Assembly: GCF_910591885.1 (NCBI RefSeq)
Contig: NW_025963572.1
Span: 1 to 64,000, forward strand
Length of the DNA stretch: 64,000 nucleotides
Reading direction: 5' to 3'
Source: Bombus terrestris
Taxonomy: Eukaryota; Arthropoda; Insecta; Hymenoptera; Apidae
The translations under genes and the position numbers were made by a program. The notes below the pieces were generated by a model. That model searched no databases and was not told the origin of the DNA. It was given only the letters and a program-made list of their open reading frames with translations. Shown here piece after piece: positions 27,711 to 41,920 of the stretch (position 1 is the first letter of the stretch; each line of letters opens with the position of its first letter).

Positions 27711-29960
27711 AACGTGGGACAACGTGGGACCACGTGGGACAACGTGGGACAACGTGGGACAACGTGGGACAACGTGGGACAACGTGGGACAACGTGGGAC
27801 AACGTGGGACATCGTGGGACAACGTGGGACAACGTGGGACAACGTGGGACAACGTGGGACAACGTGGGACAACGTGGGACACCGTTGGACATCGTTGGAC
27901 ATCGTTGGACATCGTGGGACACCGTTGGACATCGTTGGACACCGTTGGACACCGTTGGACACCGTTGGACAACGTGGGACATCGTGGGACAACGTGGGAC
28001 AACGTGGGACAACGTGGGACAACGTGGGACACCGTTGGACACCGTGGGACACCGTTGGACACCGTTGGACACCGTTGGACATCGTTGGACATCGTTGGAC
28101 ATCGTGGGACACCGTTGGACATCGTTGGACATCGTTGGACACCGTTGGACATCGTTGGACACCGTTGGACATCGTTGGACATCGTTGGACATCGTGGGAC
28201 ACCGTTGGACATCGTTGGACATCGTTGGACACCGTTGGACATCGTTGGACATCGTTGGACATCGTTGGACACCGTTGGACACCGTTGGACACCGTTGGAC
28301 ATCGTTGGACACCTTGGGACAACGTGGGACAACGTGGGACAACGTGGGACAACGTGGGACAACGTGGGACAACGTGGGACATCGTGGGACAACGTGGGAC
28401 AACGTGGGACAACGTGGGACAACGTGGGACAACGTGGGACACCGTTGGACACCGTGGGACACCGTTGGACACCGTTGGACATCGTTGGACACCGTGGGAC
28501 AACGTGGGACAACGTGGGACAACGTGGGACAACGTGGGACAACGTGGGACAACGTGGGACAACGTGGGACAACGTGGGACAACGTGGGACAACGTGGGAC
28601 AACGTGGGACATCGTGGGACAACGTGGGACAACGTGGGACAACGTGGGACAACGTGGGACATCGTTGGACACCGTTGGACATCGTTGGACACCGTGGGAC
28701 AACGTGGGACAACGTGGGACAACGTGGGACAACGTGGGACAACGTGGGACAACGTGGGACAACGTGGGACAACGTGGGACAACGTGGGACAACGTGGGAC
28801 AACGTGGGACAACGTGGGACAACGTGGGACAACGTGGGACACCGTTGGACATCGTTGGACACCGTGGGACACCGTGGGACAACGTGGGACAACGTGGGAC
28901 AACGTGGGACAACGTGGGACAACGTGGGAAACCATGGAACAACGTGGGACAACGTGGGACACCGTTGGACACCGTTGGACATCGTTGGACATCGTTGGAC
29001 ATCGTGGGACACCGTTGGACATCGTTGGACATCGTTGGACACCGTTGGACATCGTTGGACACCGTTGGACATCGTTGGACATCGTTGGACATCGTGGGAC
29101 ACCGTTGGACATCGTTGGACATCGTTGGACACCGTTGGACATCGTTGGACATCGTTGGACATCGTTGGACACCGTTGGACACCGTTGGACACCGTTGGAC
29201 ACCGTTGGACACCGTTGGACACCGTTGGACATCGTTGGACACCGTGGGACAACGTGGGACAACGTGGGACAACGTGGGAAACCATGGAACAACGTGGGAC
29301 AACGTGGGACACCGTTGGACATCGTTGGACAACGTGGGACAACGTGGGACAACGTGGGACAACGTGGGACAACGTGGGACAACGTGGGACAACGTGGGAC
29401 ACCGTTGGACACCGTGGGACACCGTTGGACACCGTTGGACATCGTTGGACACCGTGGGACAACGTGGGACAACGTGGGACAACGTGGGACAACGTGGGAC
29501 AACGTGGGACCACGTGGGACAACGTGGGACAACGTGGGACAACGTGGGACAACGTGGGACAACGTGGGACAACGTGGGACAACGTGGGACAACGTGGGAC
29601 ATCGTGGGACAACGTGGGACAACGTGGGACAACGTGGGACAACGTGGGACAACGTGGGACACCGTTGGACACCGTTGGACACCGTGGGACACCGTGGGAC
29701 AACGTGGGACAACGTGGGACAACGTGGGACAACGTGGGACACCGTTGGACACCGTGGGACACCGTTGGACACCGTTGGACATCGTTGGACACCGTGGGAC
29801 AACGTGGGACAACGTGGGACAACGTGGGACAACGTGGGACAACGTGGGACAACGTGGGACAACGTGGGACAACGTGGGACAACGTGGGACAACGTGGGAC
29901 AACGTGGGACAACGTGGGACAACGTGGGACATCGTGGGACAACGTGGGACAACGTGGGAC
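27711..29960. repeat. Duplicate C, copy 1 (partner 32,121-33,890)
   Basis: Matches 32,121-33,890. Anchors are cacgtgggac (27,731 and 32,141), accttgggac (28,311 and 32,721), cacgtgggac (29,511 and 33,461) and a double acaccgtggg pair (29,681 and 33,631). The offset is 4,410-4,390 up to 28,970 and 3,950-3,930 after 29,401. Thus the segment 28,961-29,400 is present here and absent from the partner. Confidence 0.82.
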
Positions 29961-29980
29961 AACGTGGGAAACCATGGAAC

Positions 29981-31070
29981 AACGTGGGACAACGTGGGAC
30001 ACCGTTGGACATCGTTGGACAACGTGGGACAACGTGGGACAACGTGGGACAACGTGGGACAACGTGGGACAACGTGGGACAACGTGGGACACCGTTGGAC
30101 ACCGTGGGACAACGTGGGACATCGTGGGACAACGTGGGACAACGTGGGACAACGTGGGACAACGTGGGACAACGTGGGACACCGTTGGACATCGTTGGAC
30201 ACCGTGGGACACCGTGGGACAACGTGGGACAACGTGGGACAACGTGGGACACCGTGGGACAACGTGGGACAACGTGGGACAACGTGGGACACCGTTGGAC
30301 ACCGTTGGACACCGTTGGACACCGTTGGACATCGTTGGACACCGTGGGACAACGTGGGACAACGTGGGACAACGTGGGAAACCATGGAACAACGTGGGAC
30401 AACGTGGGACACCGTTGGACATCGCTGGACACCGTGGGACAACGTGGGACAACGTGGGACAACGTGGGACACCGTTGGACACCGTTGGACACCGTTGGAC
30501 ACCGTTGGACATCGTTGGACACCGTGGGACAACGTGGGACAACGTGGGACAACGTGGGACACCATGGAACAACGTGGGACAACGTGGGACACCGTTGGAC
30601 ATCGTTGGACAACGTGGGACAACGTGGGACAACGTGGGACAACGTGGGACAACGTGGGACAACGTGGGACAACGTGGGACACCGTTGGACACCGTGGGAC
30701 ACCGTTGGACACCGTTGGACATCGTTGGACACCGTGGGACAACGTGGGACAACGTGGGACAACGTGGGACAACGTGGGACAACGTGGGACAACGTGGGAC
30801 AACGTGGGACAACGTGGGACAACGTGGGACAACGTGGGACAACGTGGGACACCGTTGGACATCGTTGGACACCGTGGGACAACGTGGGACAACGTGGGAC
30901 CACGTGGGACAACGTGGGACAACGTGGGACAACGTGGGACAACGTGGGACAACGTGGGACAACGTGGGACAACGTGGGACATCGTGGGACAACGTGGGAC
31001 AACGTGGGACATCGTGGGACAACGTGGGACAACGTGGGACAACGTGGGACAACGTGGGACAACGTGGGAC
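29981..31070. repeat. 1,090-bp tandem duplication, copy 1
   Basis: Matches 31,071-32,140 at a 1,090-base period. Anchors are acatcgctgg followed by acaccgtggg (30,421 and 31,511), cacgtgggac (30,901 and 31,991) and paired atcgtgggac units (30,981/31,011 and 32,071/32,101). The one difference I see is at 30,551, where the unit before accatggaac ends in gac rather than the usual gaa. Confidence 0.84.
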
Positions 31071-32140
31071 AACGTGGGACAACGTGGGACACCGTTGGAC
31101 ATCGTTGGACAACGTGGGACAACGTGGGACAACGTGGGACAACGTGGGACAACGTGGGACAACGTGGGACAACGTGGGACACCGTTGGACACCGTGGGAC
31201 AACGTGGGACATCGTGGGACAACGTGGGACAACGTGGGACAACGTGGGACAACGTGGGACAACGTGGGACACCGTTGGACATCGTTGGACACCGTGGGAC
31301 ACCGTGGGACAACGTGGGACAACGTGGGACAACGTGGGACACCGTGGGACAACGTGGGACAACGTGGGACAACGTGGGACACCGTTGGACACCGTTGGAC
31401 ACCGTTGGACACCGTTGGACATCGTTGGACACCGTGGGACAACGTGGGACAACGTGGGACAACGTGGGAAACCATGGAACAACGTGGGACAACGTGGGAC
31501 ACCGTTGGACATCGCTGGACACCGTGGGACAACGTGGGACAACGTGGGACAACGTGGGACACCGTTGGACACCGTTGGACACCGTTGGACACCGTTGGAC
31601 ATCGTTGGACACCGTGGGACAACGTGGGACAACGTGGGACAACGTGGGAAACCATGGAACAACGTGGGACAACGTGGGACACCGTTGGACATCGTTGGAC
31701 AACGTGGGACAACGTGGGACAACGTGGGACAACGTGGGACAACGTGGGACAACGTGGGACAACGTGGGACACCGTTGGACACCGTGGGACACCGTTGGAC
31801 ACCGTTGGACATCGTTGGACACCGTGGGACAACGTGGGACAACGTGGGACAACGTGGGACAACGTGGGACAACGTGGGACAACGTGGGACAACGTGGGAC
31901 AACGTGGGACAACGTGGGACAACGTGGGACAACGTGGGACACCGTTGGACATCGTTGGACACCGTGGGACAACGTGGGACAACGTGGGACCACGTGGGAC
32001 AACGTGGGACAACGTGGGACAACGTGGGACAACGTGGGACAACGTGGGACAACGTGGGACAACGTGGGACATCGTGGGACAACGTGGGACAACGTGGGAC
32101 ATCGTGGGACAACGTGGGACAACGTGGGACAACGTGGGAC
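31071..32140. repeat. 1,090-bp tandem duplication, copy 2
   Basis: Second copy, ending where duplicate C copy 2 begins. The two 1,090-bp copies lie between the two copies of duplicate C, so the tandem doubling is embedded in the larger repeat structure. Confidence 0.84.
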
Positions 32141-33890
32141 CACGTGGGACAACGTGGGACAACGTGGGACAACGTGGGACAACGTGGGACAACGTGGGAC
32201 AACGTGGGACAACGTGGGACATCGTGGGACAACGTGGGACAACGTGGGACAACGTGGGACAACGTGGGACAACGTGGGACAACGTGGGACACCGTTGGAC
32301 ATCGTTGCACATCGTTGGACATCGTGCGACACCGTTGGACATCGTTGGACACCGTTGGACACCGTTGGACACCGTTGGACAACGTGGGACATCGTGGGAC
32401 AACGTGGGAAAACGTGGGACAACGTGGGACAACGTGGGACACCGTTGGACACCGTGGGACACCGTTGGACACCGTTGGACACCGTTGGACATCGTTGGAC
32501 ATCGTTGGACATCGTGGGACACCGTTGGACATCGTTGGACATCGTTGGACACCGTTGGACATCGTTGGACACCGTTGGACATCGTTGGACATCGTTGGAC
32601 ATCGTGGGACACCGTTGGACATCGTTGGACATCGTTGGACACCGTTGGACATCGTTGGACATCGTTGGACATCGTTGGACACCGTTGGACACCGTTGGAC
32701 ACCGTTGGACATCGTTGGACACCTTGGGACAACGTGGGACAACGTGGGACAACGTGGGACAACGTGGGACAACGTGGGACAACGTGGGACATCGTGGGAC
32801 AACGTGGGACAACGTGGGACAACGTGGGACAACGTGGGACAACGTGGGACACCGTTGGACACCGTGGGACACCGTTGGACACCGTTGGACATCGTTGGAC
32901 ACCGTGGGACAACGTGGGACAACGTGGGACAACGTGGGACAACGTGGGACAACGTGGGACAACGTGGGACAACGTGGGACAACGTGGGACAACGTGGGAC
33001 AACGTGGGACAACGTGGGACATCGTGGGACAACGTGGGACAACGTGGGACAACGTGGGACAACGTGGGACATCGTTGGACACCGTTGGACATCGTTGGAC
33101 ACCGTGGGACAACGTGGGACAACGTGGGACAACGTGGGACAACGTGGGACAACGTGGGACAACGTGGGACAACGTGGGACAACGTGGGACAACGTGGGAC
33201 AACGTGGGACAACGTGGGACAACGTGGGACACCGTTGGACATCGTTGGACACCGTGGGACACCGTGGGACAACGTGGGACAACGTGGGACAACGTGGGAC
33301 AACGTGGGACAACGTGGGAAACCATGGAACAACGTGGGACAACGTGGGACACCGTTGGACACCGTGGGACACCGTTGGACACCGTTGGACATCGTTGGAC
33401 ACCGTGGGACAACGTGGGACAACGTGGGACAACGTGGGACAACGTGGGACAACGTGGGACCACGTGGGACAACGTGGGACAACGTGGGACAACGTGGGAC
33501 AACGTGGGACAACGTGGGACAACGTGGGACAACGTGGGACAACGTGGGACATCGTGGGACAACGTGGGACAACGTGGGACAACGTGGGACAACGTGGGAC
33601 AACGTGGGACACCGTTGGACACCGTTGGACACCGTGGGACACCGTGGGACAACGTGGGACAACGTGGGACAACGTGGGACAACGTGGGACACCGTTGGAC
33701 ACCGTGGGACACCGTTGGACACCGTTGGACATCGTTGGACACCGTGGGACAACGTGGGACAACGTGGGACAACGTGGGACAACGTGGGACAACGTGGGAC
33801 AACGTGGGACAACGTGGGACAACGTGGGACAACGTGGGACAACGTGGGACAACGTGGGACATCGTGGGACAACGTGGGACAACGTGGGAC
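32121..33890. repeat. Duplicate C, copy 2 (partner 27,711-29,960)
   Basis: Shorter partner of 27,711-29,960, lacking about 440 bp. It carries three private substitutions close together: atcgttgcac (32,301), atcgtgcgac (32,321) and a gggaa-type unit (32,401). Confidence 0.82.
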
Positions 33891-34370
33891 AACGTGGGAC
33901 ACCGTTGGACAACGTGGGACACCGTTGGACATCGTTGGACACCGTGGGACAACGTGGGACAACGTGGGAACACGTGGGACAACGTGGGACAACGTGGGAC
34001 AACGTGGGACAACGTGGGACAACGTGGGACAACGTGGGACAACGTGGGACATCGTGGGACAACGTGGGACAACGTGGGACAACGTGGGACAACGTGGGAC
34101 AACGTGGGAAACCATGGAACAACGTGGGACAACGTGGGACACCGTTGGACATCGTTGGACAACGTGGGACAACGTGGGACAACGTGGGAAACCATGGAAC
34201 AACGTGGGACACCGTGGGACACCGTGGGACAACGTGGGACAACGTGGGACACCGTTGGACATCGTTGGACACCGTGGGACAACGTGGGACAACGTGGGAC
34301 AACGTGGGACAACGTGGGACAACGTGGGACACCGTTGGACATCGTTGGACATCGTTGGACATCGTGGGAC

Positions 34371-34880
34371 ACCGTTGGACACCGTTGGACACCGTTGGAC
34401 ATCGTTGGACATCGTTGGACATCGTGGGACACCGTTGGACATCGTTGGACATCGTTGGACACCGTTGGACATCGTTGGACACCGTTGGACATCGTTGGAC
34501 ATCGTTGGACATCGTGGGACACCGTTGGACATCGTTGGACATCGTTGGACACCGTTGGACATCGTTGGACATCGTTAGACATCGTTGGACACCGTTGGAC
34601 ACCGTTGGACACCGTTGGACATCGTTGGACACCGTGGGACAACGTGGGACAACGTGGGACAACGTGGGACAACGTGGGACAACGTGGGACAACGTGGGAC
34701 ATCGTGGGACAACGTGGGACAACGTGGGACAACGTGGGACAACGTGGGACAACGTGGGACACCGTTGGACACCGTGGGACACCGTTGGACACCGTTGGAC
34801 ATCGTTGGACACCGTGGGACAACGTGGGACAACGTGGGACAACGTGGGACAACGTGGGACAACGTGGGACAACGTGGGAC
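34371..34880. repeat. Duplicate D, copy 1 (partner 55,851-56,360)
   Basis: Matches 55,851-56,360 unit for unit over about 51 units at an offset of 21,480. Both copies carry the rare unit atcgttagac (34,571 and 56,051), which is found nowhere else that I can see. Confidence 0.82.
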
Positions 34881-37029
34881 ATCGTGGGACAACGTGGGAC
34901 AACGTGGGACAACGTGGGACAACGTGGGACAACGTGGGACAACGTGGGACAACGTGGGACAACGTGGGAAAACGTGGGACAACGTGGGACAACGTGGGAC
35001 AACGTGGGACAACGTGGGACAACGTGGGACATCGTGGGACAACGTGGGACAACGTGGGACAACGTGGGACAACGTGGGACAACGTGGGACACCGTTGGAC
35101 ATCGTTGGACACCGTGGGACAACGTGGGACAACGTGGGACAACGTGGGACAACGTGGGACAACGTGGGACACCGTTGGACACCGTTGGACACCGTTGGAC
35201 ACCGTTGGACATCGTTGGACACCGTGGGACAACGTGGGACAACGTGGGACAACGTGGGAAACCATGGAACAACGTGGGACAACGTGGGACACCGTTGGAC
35301 ATCGTTGGACATCGTTGGACACCGTGGGACAACGTGGGACAACGTGGGAAAACGTGGGACAACGTGGGACACCGTTGGACATCGCTGGACACCGTTGGAC
35401 ATCGTTGGACACCGTGGGACAACGTGGGACAACGCGGGACAACGTGGGACAACGTGGGACAACGTGGGACAACGTGGGACAACGTGGGACAACGTGGGAC
35501 AACGTGGGACAACGTGGGACAACGTGGGACAACGTGGGACATCGTGGGACAACGTGGGACAACGTGGGACAACGTGGGACAACGTGGGACATCGTTGGAC
35601 ACCGTTGGACACCGTGGGACAACGTGGGACAACGTGGGACAACGTGGGACAACGTGGGACAACGTGGGACAACGTGGGACAACGTGGGACAACGTGGGAC
35701 AACGTGGGACAACGTGGGACAACGTGGGACAACGTGGGACAACGTGGGACAACGTGGGACATCGTGGGACAACGTGGGACAACGTGGGACAACGTGGGAC
35801 AACGTGGGACAACGTGGGACACCGTGGGACAACGTGGGACATCGTGGGACAACGTGGGACAACGCGGGACAACGTGGGACAACGTGGGACATCGTTGGAC
35901 ACCGTTGGACACCGTGGGACAACGTGGGACAACGTGGGACAACGTGGGACAACGTGGGACAACGTGGGACAACGTGGGACAACGTGGGACAACGTGGGAC
36001 AACGTGGGACAACGTGGGACAACGTGGGACAACGTGGGACATCGTGGGACAACGTGGGACAACGTGGGACAACGTGGGACAACGTGGGACAACGTGGGAC
36101 ACCGTTGGACATCGTTGGACACCGTGGGACAACGTGGGACAACGTGGGACAACGTGGGACACCGTTGGACACCGTTGGACACCGTTGGACACCGTTGGAC
36201 ATCGTTGGACACCGTGGGACAACGTGGGACAACGTGGGACAACGTGGGAAACCATGGAACAACGTGGGACAACGTGGGACACCGTTGGACATCGTTGGAC
36301 AACGTGGGACAACGTGGGACAACGTGGGACAACGTGGGACAACGTGGGACAACGTGGGACAACGTGGGACAACGTGGGACAACGTGGGACACCGTTGGAC
36401 ACCGTGGGACACCGTTGGACACCGTTGGACATCGTTGGACACCGTGGGACAACGTGGGACAACGTGGGACCACGTGGGACAACGTGGGACAACGTGGGAC
36501 AACGTGGGACAACGTGGGACAACGTGGGACAACGTGGGACAACGTGGGACAACGTGGGACATCGTGGGACAACGTGGGACAACGTGGGACAACGTGGGAC
36601 AACGTGGGACAACGTGGGACACCGTTGGACATCGTTGGACACCGTGGGACACCGTGGGACAACGTGGGACAACGTGGGACAACGTGGGACAACGTGGGAC
36701 AACGTGGGAAACCATGGAACAACGTGGGACAACGTGGGACACCGGTGGACATCGTTGGACAACGTGGGACAACGTGGGACAACGTGGGACAACGTGGGAC
36801 AACGTGGGACAACGTGGGACACCGTTGGACACCGTGGGACACCGTTGGACACCGTTGGACATCGTTGGACACCGTGGGACAACGTGGGACAACGTGGGAC
36901 AACGTGGGACAACGTGGGACAACGTGGGACAACGTGGGACAACGTGGGACAACGTGGGACAACGTGGGACAACGTGGGACAACGTGGGACAACGTGGGAC
37001 AACGTGGGACACCGTTGGACAACGTGGGA

Positions 37030-38660
37030 CACCGTTGGACATCGTTGGACACCGTGGGACAACGTGGGACAACGTGGGACAACGTGGGACACCGTTGGAC
37101 ATCGTTGGACATCGTTGGACATCGTGGGACACCGTTGGACACCGTTGGACATCGTTGGACATCGTTGGACATCGTGGGACACCGTTGGACATCGTTGGAC
37201 ATCGTTGGACACCGTTGGACATCGTTGGACACCGTTGGACATCGTTGGACATCGTTGGACATCGTGGGACACCGTTGGACATCGTTGGACATCGTTGGAC
37301 ACCGTTGGACATCGTTGGACATCGTTGGACATCGTTGGACACCGTTGGACACCGTTGGACACCGTTGGACATCGTTGGACATCGTTGGACATCGTGGGAC
37401 ACCGTTGGACATCGTTGGACATCGTTGGACACCGTTGGACACCGTTGGACAACGTGGGACATCGTGGGACAACGTGGGACAACGTGGGACAACGTGGGAC
37501 AACGTGGGACAACGTTGGACACCGTGGGACACCGTTGGACACCGTTGGACACCGTTGGACATCGTTGGACATCGTTGGACATCGTGGGACACCGTTGGAC
37601 ATCGTTGGACATCGTTGGACACCGTTGGACATCGTTGGACACCGTTGGACATCGTTGGACACCGTGGGACAACGTGGGACAACGTGGGACAACGTGGGAC
37701 AACGTGGGACAACGTGGGACACCGTTGGACATCGTTGGACATCGTTGGACATCGTGGGACACCGTTGGACACCGTTGGACATCGTTGGACATCGTTGGAC
37801 ATCGTGGGACACCGTTGGACATCGTTGGACATCGTTGGACACCGTTGGACATCGTTGGACACCGTTGGACATCGTTGGACATCGTTGGACATCGTGGGAC
37901 ACCGTTGGACATCGTTGGACATCGTTGGACACCGTTGGAGATCGTTGGACATCGTTGGACATCGTTGGACACCGTTGGACACCGTTGGACACCGTTGGAC
38001 ATCGTTGGACACCGTGGGACAACGTGGGACAACGTGGGACAACGTGGGACAACGTGGGACAACGTGGGACAACGTGGGACATCGTGGGACAACGTGGGAC
38101 AACGTGGGACAACGTGGGACAACGTGGGACAACGTGGGACACCGTTGGACACCGTGGGACACCGTTGGACACCGTTGGACATCGTTGGACATCGTGGGAC
38201 AACGTGGGACAACGTGGGACAACGTGGGACAACGTGGGACAACGTGGGACAACGTGGGACAACGTGGGACATCGTGGGACAACGTGGGACAACGTGGGAC
38301 AACGTGGGACAACGTGGGACAACGTGGGACACCGTTGGACACCGTGGGACACCGTTGGACACCGTTGGACATCGTTGGACATCGTGGGACAACGTGGGAC
38401 AACGTGGGACAACGTGGGACAACGTGGGACAACGTGGGACAACGTGGGACACCGTTGGACACCGTTGGACACCGTTGGACACCGTTGGACATCGTTGGAC
38501 ACCGTGGGACAACGTGGGACAACGTGGGACAACGTGGGAAACCATGGAACAACGTGGGACAACGTGGGACACCGTTGGACATCGTTGGACATCGTTGGAC
38601 ACCGTGGGATAACGTGGGACAACGTGGGAAAACGTGGGACAACGTGGGACACCGTTGGAC
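37030..38660. repeat. Dispersed duplicate A, copy 2 (partner 17,470-19,100)
   Basis: Same unit order as 17,470-19,100. The match ends where this copy enters an acatcgctgg unit at 38,661, while the other continues with plain acaacgtggg units. It carries the first example of the accgtgggat marker (38,601), which the partner lacks. Confidence 0.82.
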
Positions 38661-39580
38661 ATCGCTGGACACCGTTGGACATCGTTGGACACCGTGGGAC
38701 AACGTGGGACAACGCGGGACAACGTGGGACAACGTGGAACAACGTGGGACAACGTGGGACAACGTGGGACAACGTGGGACAACGTGGGACAACGTGGGAC
38801 AACGTGGGACAACGTGGGACAACGTGGGACAACGTGGGACATCGTGGGACAACGTGGGACAACGTGGGACAACGTGGGACAACGTGGGACATCGTTGGAC
38901 ACCGTTGGACACCGTGGGACAACGTGGGACAACGTGGGACAACGTGGGACACCGTTGGACATCGCTGGACACCGTTGGACATCGTTGGACACCGTGGGAC
39001 AACGTGGGACAACGCGGGACAACGTGGGACAACGTGGGACAACGTGGGACAACGTGGGACAACGTGGGACAACGTGGGACAACGTGGGACAACGTGGGAC
39101 AACGTGGGACAACGTGGGACAACGTGGGACAACGTGGGACAACGTGGGACAACGTGGGACATCGTGGGACAACGTGGGACAACGTGGGACAACGTGGGAC
39201 AACGTGGGACAACGTGGGACACCGTTGGACATCGTTGGACACCGTGGGACAACGTGGGACAACGTGGGACAACGTGGGACACCGTTGGACACCGTTGGAC
39301 ACCGTTGGACACCGTTGGACATCGTTGGACACCGTGGGACAACGTGGGACAACGTGGGACAACGTGGGAAACCATGGAACAACGTGGGACAACGTGGGAC
39401 ACCGTTGGACATCGTTGGACAACGAGGGACAACGTGGGACAACGTGGGACAACGTGGGACAACGTGGGACAACGTGGGACAACGTGGGACACCGTTGGAC
39501 ACCGTGGGACACCGTTGGACACCGTTGGACATCGTTGGACACCGTGGGACAACGTGGGACAACGTGGGACAACGTTGGAC

Positions 39581-41920
39581 AACGTGGGACAACGTGGGAC
39601 AACGTGGGACATCGTGGGACAACGTGGGACAACGTGGGACAACGTGGGACAACGTGGGACAACGTGGGACACCGTTGGACATCGTTGGACACCGTGGGAC
39701 ACCGTGGGACAACGTGGGACAACGTGGGACAACGTGGGACAACGTGGGACAACGTGGGAAACCATGGAACAACGTGGGACAACGTGGGACACCGTTGGAC
39801 ATCGTTGGACAACGTGGGACAACGTGGGACAACGTGGGACAACGTGGGACAACGTGGGACAACGTGGGACACCGTTGGACACCGTGGGACACCGTTGGAC
39901 ACCGTTGGACATCGTTGGACACCGTGGGACAACGTGGGACAACGTGGGACAACGTGGGACAACGTGGGACAACGTGGGACAACGTGGGACAACGTGGGAC
40001 AACGTGGGACAACGTGGGACAACGTGGGACACCGTTGGACAACGTGGGACACCGTTGGACATCGTTGGACACCGTGGGACAACGTGGGACAACGTGGGAC
40101 AACGTGGGACAACGTGGGACAACGTGGGACACCGTTGGACATCGTTGGACATCGTTGGACATCGTGGGACACCGTTGGACACCGTTGGACATCGTTGGAC
40201 ATCGTTGGACATCGTGGGACACCGTTGGACATCGTTGGACATCGTTGGACACCGTTGGACATCGTTGGACACCGTTGGACATCGTTGGACATCGTTGGAC
40301 ATCGTGGGACAAGGTTGGACACCGTTGGACACCGTTGGACATCGTTGGACATCGTTGGACATCGTGGGACACCGTTGGACATCGTTGGACATCGTTGGAC
40401 ACCGTTGGACATCGTTGGACACCGTTGGACATCGTTGGACACCGTGGGACAACGTGGGACAACGTGGGACAACGTGGGACAACGTGGGACAACGTGGGAC
40501 ACCGTTGGACATCGTTGGACATCGTTGGACATCGTGGGACACCGTTGGACAACGTGGGACAACGTGGGACAACGTGGGACAACGTGGGACATCGTTGGAC
40601 ATCGTTGGACATCGTGGGACACCGTTGGACATCGTTGGACATCGTTGGACACCGTTGGACATCGTTGGACACCGTTGGACATCGTTGGACATCGTTGGAC
40701 ATCGTGGGACAAGGTTGGACACCGTTGGACACCGTTGGACATCGTTGGACATCGTTGGACATCGTGGGACACCGTTGGACATCGTTGGACATCGTTGGAC
40801 ACCGTTGGACATCGTTGGACACCGTTGGACATCGTTGGACACCGTGGGACAACGTGGGACAACGTGGGACAACGTGGGACAACGTGGGACAACGTGGGAC
40901 ACCGTTGGACATCGTTGGACATCGTTGGACATCGTGGGACACCGTTGGACAACGTGGGACAACGTGGGACAACGTGGGACAACGTGGGACAACGTGGGAC
41001 AACGTGGGACACCGTTGGACACCGTTGGACACCGTTGGACACCGTTGGACATCGTTGGACACCGTGGGACAACGTGGGACAACGTGGGACAACGTGGGAA
41101 ACCATGGAACAACGTGGGACAACGTGGGACACCGTTGGACATCGTTGGACATCGTTGGACACCGTGGGATAACGTGGGACAACGTGGGAAAACGTGGGAC
41201 AACGTGGGACACCGTTGGACATCGCTGGACACCGTTGGACATCGTTGGACACCGTGGGACAACGTGGGACAACGCGGGACAACGTGGGACAACGTGGGAC
41301 AACGTGGGACAACGTGGGACAACGTGGGACAACGTGGGACAACGTGGGACAACGTGGGACAACGTGGGACAACGTGGGACAACGTGGGACATCGTGGGAC
41401 AACGTGGGACAACGTGGGACAACGTGGGACAACGTGGGACATCGTTGGACACCGTTGGACACCGTGGGACAACGTGGGACAACGTGGGACAACGTGGGAC
41501 AACGTGGGACAACGTGGGACAACGTGGGACAACGTGGGACAACGTGGGACAACGTGGGACAACGTGGGACAACGTGGGACAACGTGGGACAACGTGGGAC
41601 AACGTGGGACAACGTGGGACAACGTGGGACATCGTGGGACAACGTGGGACAACGTGGGACAACGTGGGACAACGTGGGACAACGTGGGACACCGTTGGAC
41701 ATCGTGGGACACCGTGGGACAACGTGGGACAACGTGGGACAACGTGGGACACCGTTGGACACCGTTGGACACCGTTGGACACCGTTGGACATCGTTGGAC
41801 ACCGTGGGACAACGTGGGACAACGTGGGACAACGTGGGAAACCATGGAACAACGTGGGACAACGTGGGACACCGTTGGACATCGTTGGACAACGTGGGAC
41901 AACGTGGGACAACGTGGGAC
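39581..41920. repeat. 2,340-bp tandem duplication, copy 1
   Basis: A 234-unit segment repeated directly at 41,921-44,260 (the match runs on to about 44,290). Comparing the two copies, I found a single substitution: 41,701 atcgtgggac against 44,041 atcgttggac. The module carries aaggttggac twice (40,311 and 40,711), accgtgggat (41,161), acatcgctgg (41,221) and aacgcgggac (41,271). This near identity makes it one of the youngest duplications in the window. Confidence 0.9.
40191..40990. repeat. Nested 400-bp tandem pair
   Basis: Two 400-bp copies, 40,191-40,590 and 40,591-40,990, with the aaggttggac marker at 40,311 and 40,711. The pair is carried along in the 2,340-bp duplication (42,531-42,930 and 42,931-43,330). 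It therefore arose before that event. Confidence 0.87.
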
